A stretch of 64,000 nt of DNA from Lawsonibacter faecis (GTDB lineage Bacteria > Bacillota > Clostridia > Oscillospirales > Oscillospiraceae). Made by a program: the position numbers and the translations under genes. The stretch is taken from the NCBI RefSeq assembly GCF_014287675.1, contig NZ_JACOPQ010000008.1, positions 1 to 64,000 on the forward strand, in the 5' to 3' direction. The notes beneath the pieces were generated by a model, which ran no database searches, was not told the origin of the DNA, and saw nothing but the letters and a program-made list of their open reading frames with translations. Shown here piece after piece: positions 61,538-64,000 of the stretch (position 1 is the stretch's first letter; each line of letters begins with the position of its first letter).

Positions 61538-61612
61538 CCACGGATGGTCCGACTCCGCACGATAGGTCTCCAGAACGCTGCGCGCCGGGTTATCGCGCCC
61601 TGCGGTGTGCTG

Positions 61613-62398
61613 TCATTCGGAACGGGTGCGCACACCGGGGCCCGAGGGGTCCCAGATCTGTCCGTCCAGTCCATCCACCATATCGATCTGTACGATCACA
61701 TCCTCTTTTGTGAGGAATAGGATCGAGCGGTCATTACCTTCGGGTGCATAGACATAGCAGCTGTCGTGAGTCGCATTGCCGTAGTCCGGATCATTGTCCG
61801 TCCAATACCCCTCGTGCTTCTGAAGTTCCGGATAGGCCTCCTTCAGCTCCGTCAGCGTGTTGCCCGGGTGAATGCCCCGCGGCGTTTCACAGTCAGGCTG
61901 GGTGGTGGAAATATAGTATGTGACGCTGTATCCCGGCTCGTCCGGCCGGTCACCGTAAAAGTCAGTGAAAACCGTGGTTGAAAATCCGTCGAAGTAGCGG
62001 TGCTCAACCGTTCCAAAACTCAGCGCCGCCAGATCCTGCGCCGGTTCGGAGACATAATCAACGCCCTCATAGGGTACGCCGAGCGTTGCCTCGTAAGCGT
62101 CGCCCAAACCCACATGCCAAAAATCCCCGCTCACCTCGCGCCATGGCATCGTCATGGCCCATTGCGCATCATACGCCCAGGCTTTCTTGATGCTTTCTAT
62201 TTCCTCCGGCGACAATTTGGGCGCAGCGTCCGGGGACGCGGAAGGCTCGGGGCCTGGGGTCGCCGCAGGAGGAGCGGGGGGCGTCGTGACCGGCGGCGGA
62301 GCTGTTGGGGCAGACGGCTGCGCCGGCTGGGGCGCGCAGGCTGTCAGCATCAGCAGACATACACACAGCAGCAGCGGCAGACGACCTTTTCTTTTCAT
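61613..62398 (-). CDS. Lipoprotein of unknown function
   Basis: A 261-residue lipoprotein. The signal peptide ends in a lipobox (LLMLTAC), then a Pro/Ala/Thr-rich linker (about 22-60) leads to a soluble domain with FGTVEHRYFDGFSTTVFTDF and DSCYVYAPEGNDRSILFL. No family recognised. The start MKRKGRLPLLL has GAGGCG upstream; an ATG 11 codons earlier is less likely. It is followed without an intergenic region by the MmcQ-like frame, in the same reading frame past the stop. Confidence 0.75.
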   Translation of the reverse strand: MKRKGRLPLLLCVCLLMLTACAPQPAQPSAPTAPPPVTTPPAPPAATPGPEPSASPDAAPKLSPEEIESIKKAWAYDAQWAMTMPWREVSGDFWHVGLGDAYEATLGVPYEGVDYVSEPAQDLAALSFGTVEHRYFDGFSTTVFTDFYGDRPDEPGYSVTYYISTTQPDCETPRGIHPGNTLTELKEAYPELQKHEGYWTDNDPDYGNATHDSCYVYAPEGNDRSILFLTKEDVIVQIDMVDGLDGQIWDPSGPGVRTRSE

Positions 62399-62452
62399 AT
62401 AATACGCCTCATTCCATATTAAGCAATTCACATCAAATATGAGCAGTCCCTT

Positions 62453-62496
62453 GCGCGCCTTTCCCGCCGATTGCGTAACCGTCTAACAAGGCGCGC
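62453..62496 (-). repeat. Hairpin repeat, copy 3
   Basis: Perfect 9-bp arms (GCGCGCCTT and AAGGCGCGC on the minus strand) enclose a core GTTAGACGGTTACGCA that aligns with the cores of copies 1 and 2. Just beyond it a second inverted pair, TTGCGTAAC (62471-62479) and GTTACGCAA (62525-62533), overlaps. Confidence 0.6.
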
Positions 62497-62525
62497 TTGA
62501 CTCATCCTGAACGCGAGGTTGAACG

Positions 62526-62669
62526 TTACGCAAACTCAACAAGGTTTGCTAAACGCTCTGGAACTTTATTTTTACTGCTTAATTCAAAATCACCATAGGG
62601 CGTGACAAGGGTATTAGGCGCCAAAGCATCAAAAAACGGCTGTTCCAAGTTCTTTAATCTGGGGAAAAT
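62526..62669 (-). pseudogene. C-terminal coding fragment
   Basis: A 47-codon minus frame (LEQPFFDALAPNTLV, ending NLVEFA) with protein-like composition but no start or ribosome binding site; the frame is closed by a TGA upstream. It resembles the end of a lost gene. Its stop codon lies in GCGTAAC of the inverted pair near hairpin copy 3. The rest of 62399-62814 shows nothing else recognisable. Confidence 0.35.
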
Positions 62670-62814
62670 TCAATGTACACAAGGGATTTCACAGTCCGGG
62701 GCTTTTTGACACAGCAAATTCAAATACCACTATTGATATACTAACACACCGCACTGTTCTTCTCAAGTCCGTCCGCCGCCCTCGCCTATCCCCCCGGGGC
62801 GCCTCCGGTCTCCC

Positions 62815-62843
62815 TTGAAAAACGGCGCTTTTCATAGTAGAAT
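62815..62843 (+). promoter_or_regulatory. Putative promoter of the membrane protein gene
   Basis: TTGAAA (62815-62820), a 17-bp spacer and TAGAAT (62838-62843), 34 bp before the ATG at 62878. Confidence 0.6.
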
Positions 62844-62877
62844 GGTTAAAAATCATCATGGAAACGGAGCTGTCGTA

Positions 62878-64000
62878 ATGCAGGAAACGCCGCAAACCGC
62901 GCCGCCGGCGCGCTTTTATGAAAAGCACGGGGCGCTCTGCCTCGCCCTGGCGGCGGCCGTCCTTATGGGACTGGTCCTCTTCGCCGGGGACGGAGTCGGC
63001 CTCTCCAACAACGGGGACTACGGCCGGGTGATGTCCACCAACTCCCTGACCTACGCCGATTCCACCGGCTCCTTCGTCTATGAGGACACCTTTCGCATGG
63101 TCTTCGAGGGCCCCTCCGCGGTGGGCAAGCTCTGCCGCCTCCTCTTCTCCCTGGAGAACACCGGGGCCTACCCCTCCGTCCACCTGGTCTTCGTCCGGGC
63201 CTCCCTGGCGGGGAACCTGGCGCTCAACCTGCTGACGGGCCGCCCGCTGGATACCTACCATATCCAGGTGCTGGGCCTCATCTATCTCCTGTGCTATGCC
63301 GGCCTGCTCTTCCTCCTCTTCCGCTCCTTCCGGCTGCAAAGGCCCTGGATGGACCTGCTCGTCAAGCTGCTGATGGTGGCGGTCCTCTGCGACGAGGGGT
63401 ACATCGCCTACTTTAACTCCCTCTACAGCGAGAGCGTGCAAATACTGGGCCTGCTGGCCATGGCGGTCTTCGCCCTGCGGTGCCTCACGGGCCGGGGGCG
63501 GCTCGTGGTGAACGCCCCCCTCTTCTTCCTCTCCTGCGTGGTGTACGGCTGGAGCAAGTTCATCAACATCCCCGTGGCCGTTCTGTGCATTCTGGGCCTG
63601 GGGGCGGTGCTCCTCCTCCGCTCCGGCGGGCGGCGGCGGAGGTGGCTTGTCGTCAGCGGCGTGCTCTGCATCGCCGTTCTGGGCGCGGTCTATCTCTCCC
63701 TGCCCGGCTGGATGGACTACGAGACCAACTACAACTCCGTCTTTTACGGCGTGCTGAAGGATGCCTCCCCCGAACAGCGGGAGGAGTACCTCGCCGACCT
63801 GGGCCTTCCGGCGTACATGGTGGAGTACGCGGACTCCAACTACTATATGGACCGGGCGGCCTCCGCCCGGGAGAGCGCCGAGTTCCGCGCTGACTTCTCC
63901 CAGATCTCCAAGTTCGACCTTCTCTTCTTCTACCTGAGGCACCCCGGCCGCTTCCTCCAAAAGCTGGACGTGGCCATGGCCCACAGCGGGTTTATCCGGC
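62878..64000 (+). CDS. Multi-pass membrane protein (partial, runs off the window)
   Basis: The first 374 residues are present, starting MQETPQTAPPARFYEKHGAL after an ACGGAG site. There are at least six hydrophobic segments (for example about 22-40, 120-142, 155-175, 185-200, 210-235 and 255-275) and a long outside loop after the first, with GLSNNGDYGRVM. This loop motif recurs in large membrane proteins of gut Clostridia related to glycan-assembly transferases such as the WsfD family; that link is tentative. The C-terminus is missing, so no function is assigned. Confidence 0.7.
   Translation, partial: MQETPQTAPPARFYEKHGALCLALAAAVLMGLVLFAGDGVGLSNNGDYGRVMSTNSLTYADSTGSFVYEDTFRMVFEGPSAVGKLCRLLFSLENTGAYPSVHLVFVRASLAGNLALNLLTGRPLDTYHIQVLGLIYLLCYAGLLFLLFRSFRLQRPWMDLLVKLLMVAVLCDEGYIAYFNSLYSESVQILGLLAMAVFALRCLTGRGRLVVNAPLFFLSCVVYGWSKFINIPVAVLCILGLGAVLLLRSGGRRRRWLVVSGVLCIAVLGAVYLSLPGWMDYETNYNSVFYGVLKDASPEQREEYLADLGLPAYMVEYADSNYYMDRAASARESAEFRADFSQISKFDLLFFYLRHPGRFLQKLDVAMAHSGFIR

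Noticed and set aside
60487..62530. Classical integron cassette array
   Set aside because: The repeat copies do not show the paired RYYYAAC/GTTRRRY boxes in the right order behind each gene, and no integrase is in the window. Kept only as a partial resemblance.
1..64000. CRISPR arrays, tRNA and rRNA genes
   Set aside because: No regularly spaced repeats with unique spacers, no cloverleaf with a conserved GTTCGAATC-type arm and no rRNA-like stretch was seen on either strand by eye.

Overview
The window looks like a chromosomal segment of a GC-rich, monoderm Clostridia, most likely of the Oscillospiraceae (Flavonifractor/Lawsonibacter-like gut bacteria). The supporting signs are the murB-rapZ-yvcK-whiA order, a dapF-dapL lysine/peptidoglycan pair, an ANTAR regulator beside glutamine synthetase, S-layer (SLH) surface proteins, a type IV pilus locus with no secretin or PilP, and high GC content with many GTG/TTG starts. 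No tRNA, rRNA or CRISPR array was seen. The species assignment is inference.

Layout. 1-5.9 kb: edge of a possible insertion sequence, cardiolipin synthase, a repeat-filled gap, and dnaE. 6-16.1 kb (all minus strand): a zinc-ribbon membrane protein, whiA, yvcK, rapZ, murB, a GH25 lysozyme-like protein, dapL, dapF, an ANTAR regulator and glnA with a strong promoter and an attenuator-like leader hairpin. 16.6-17.6 kb: a lipoprotein with two related domains. 17.65-21.4 kb: an AT-richer island (cytidylate kinase-like protein, MATE exporter, small protein, broken Mob relaxase) ending at the 3' end of guaA, with a guaA-end-like sequence at its other border. 21.4-25.2 kb: guaA (lacking most of its glutaminase domain), a histidine phosphatase, a VanW-family protein and a pentapeptide-repeat protein.

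25.3-41.5 kb is the centrepiece: two divergent type IV pilus operons. The minus operon encodes a 2287-residue prepilin fused to repeated GLUG-like beta-helix modules, followed by three small, translationally coupled prepilin-like proteins. The plus operon encodes PilB, PilT, PilC, a small major pilin, PilD, PilM, PilN and PilO, a complete Gram-positive assembly and retraction machine. The likely product is a retractile pilus carrying a giant modular pilin as adhesin. At 52.3-57.3 kb two further secreted proteins (one with SLH cell-wall anchors) carry the same kind of GLUG modules, so the cell may display this fold both on the wall and on the pilus.

41.6-51.8 kb holds an ArsR-thioredoxin reductase-like-thioredoxin operon, a glycosyltransferase, a YjdF-family gene with a long structured leader, a hybrid sensor kinase, a TetR-methyltransferase pair, a 2-hydroxyacid dehydrogenase and an alpha/beta hydrolase. 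57.5-60.4 kb carries glnS and a threonine-aldolase-like enzyme. 60.5-62.7 kb is a second AT-richer patch of small, mostly unknown genes interspersed with three copies of a hairpin repeat. The window ends inside a multi-pass membrane protein.
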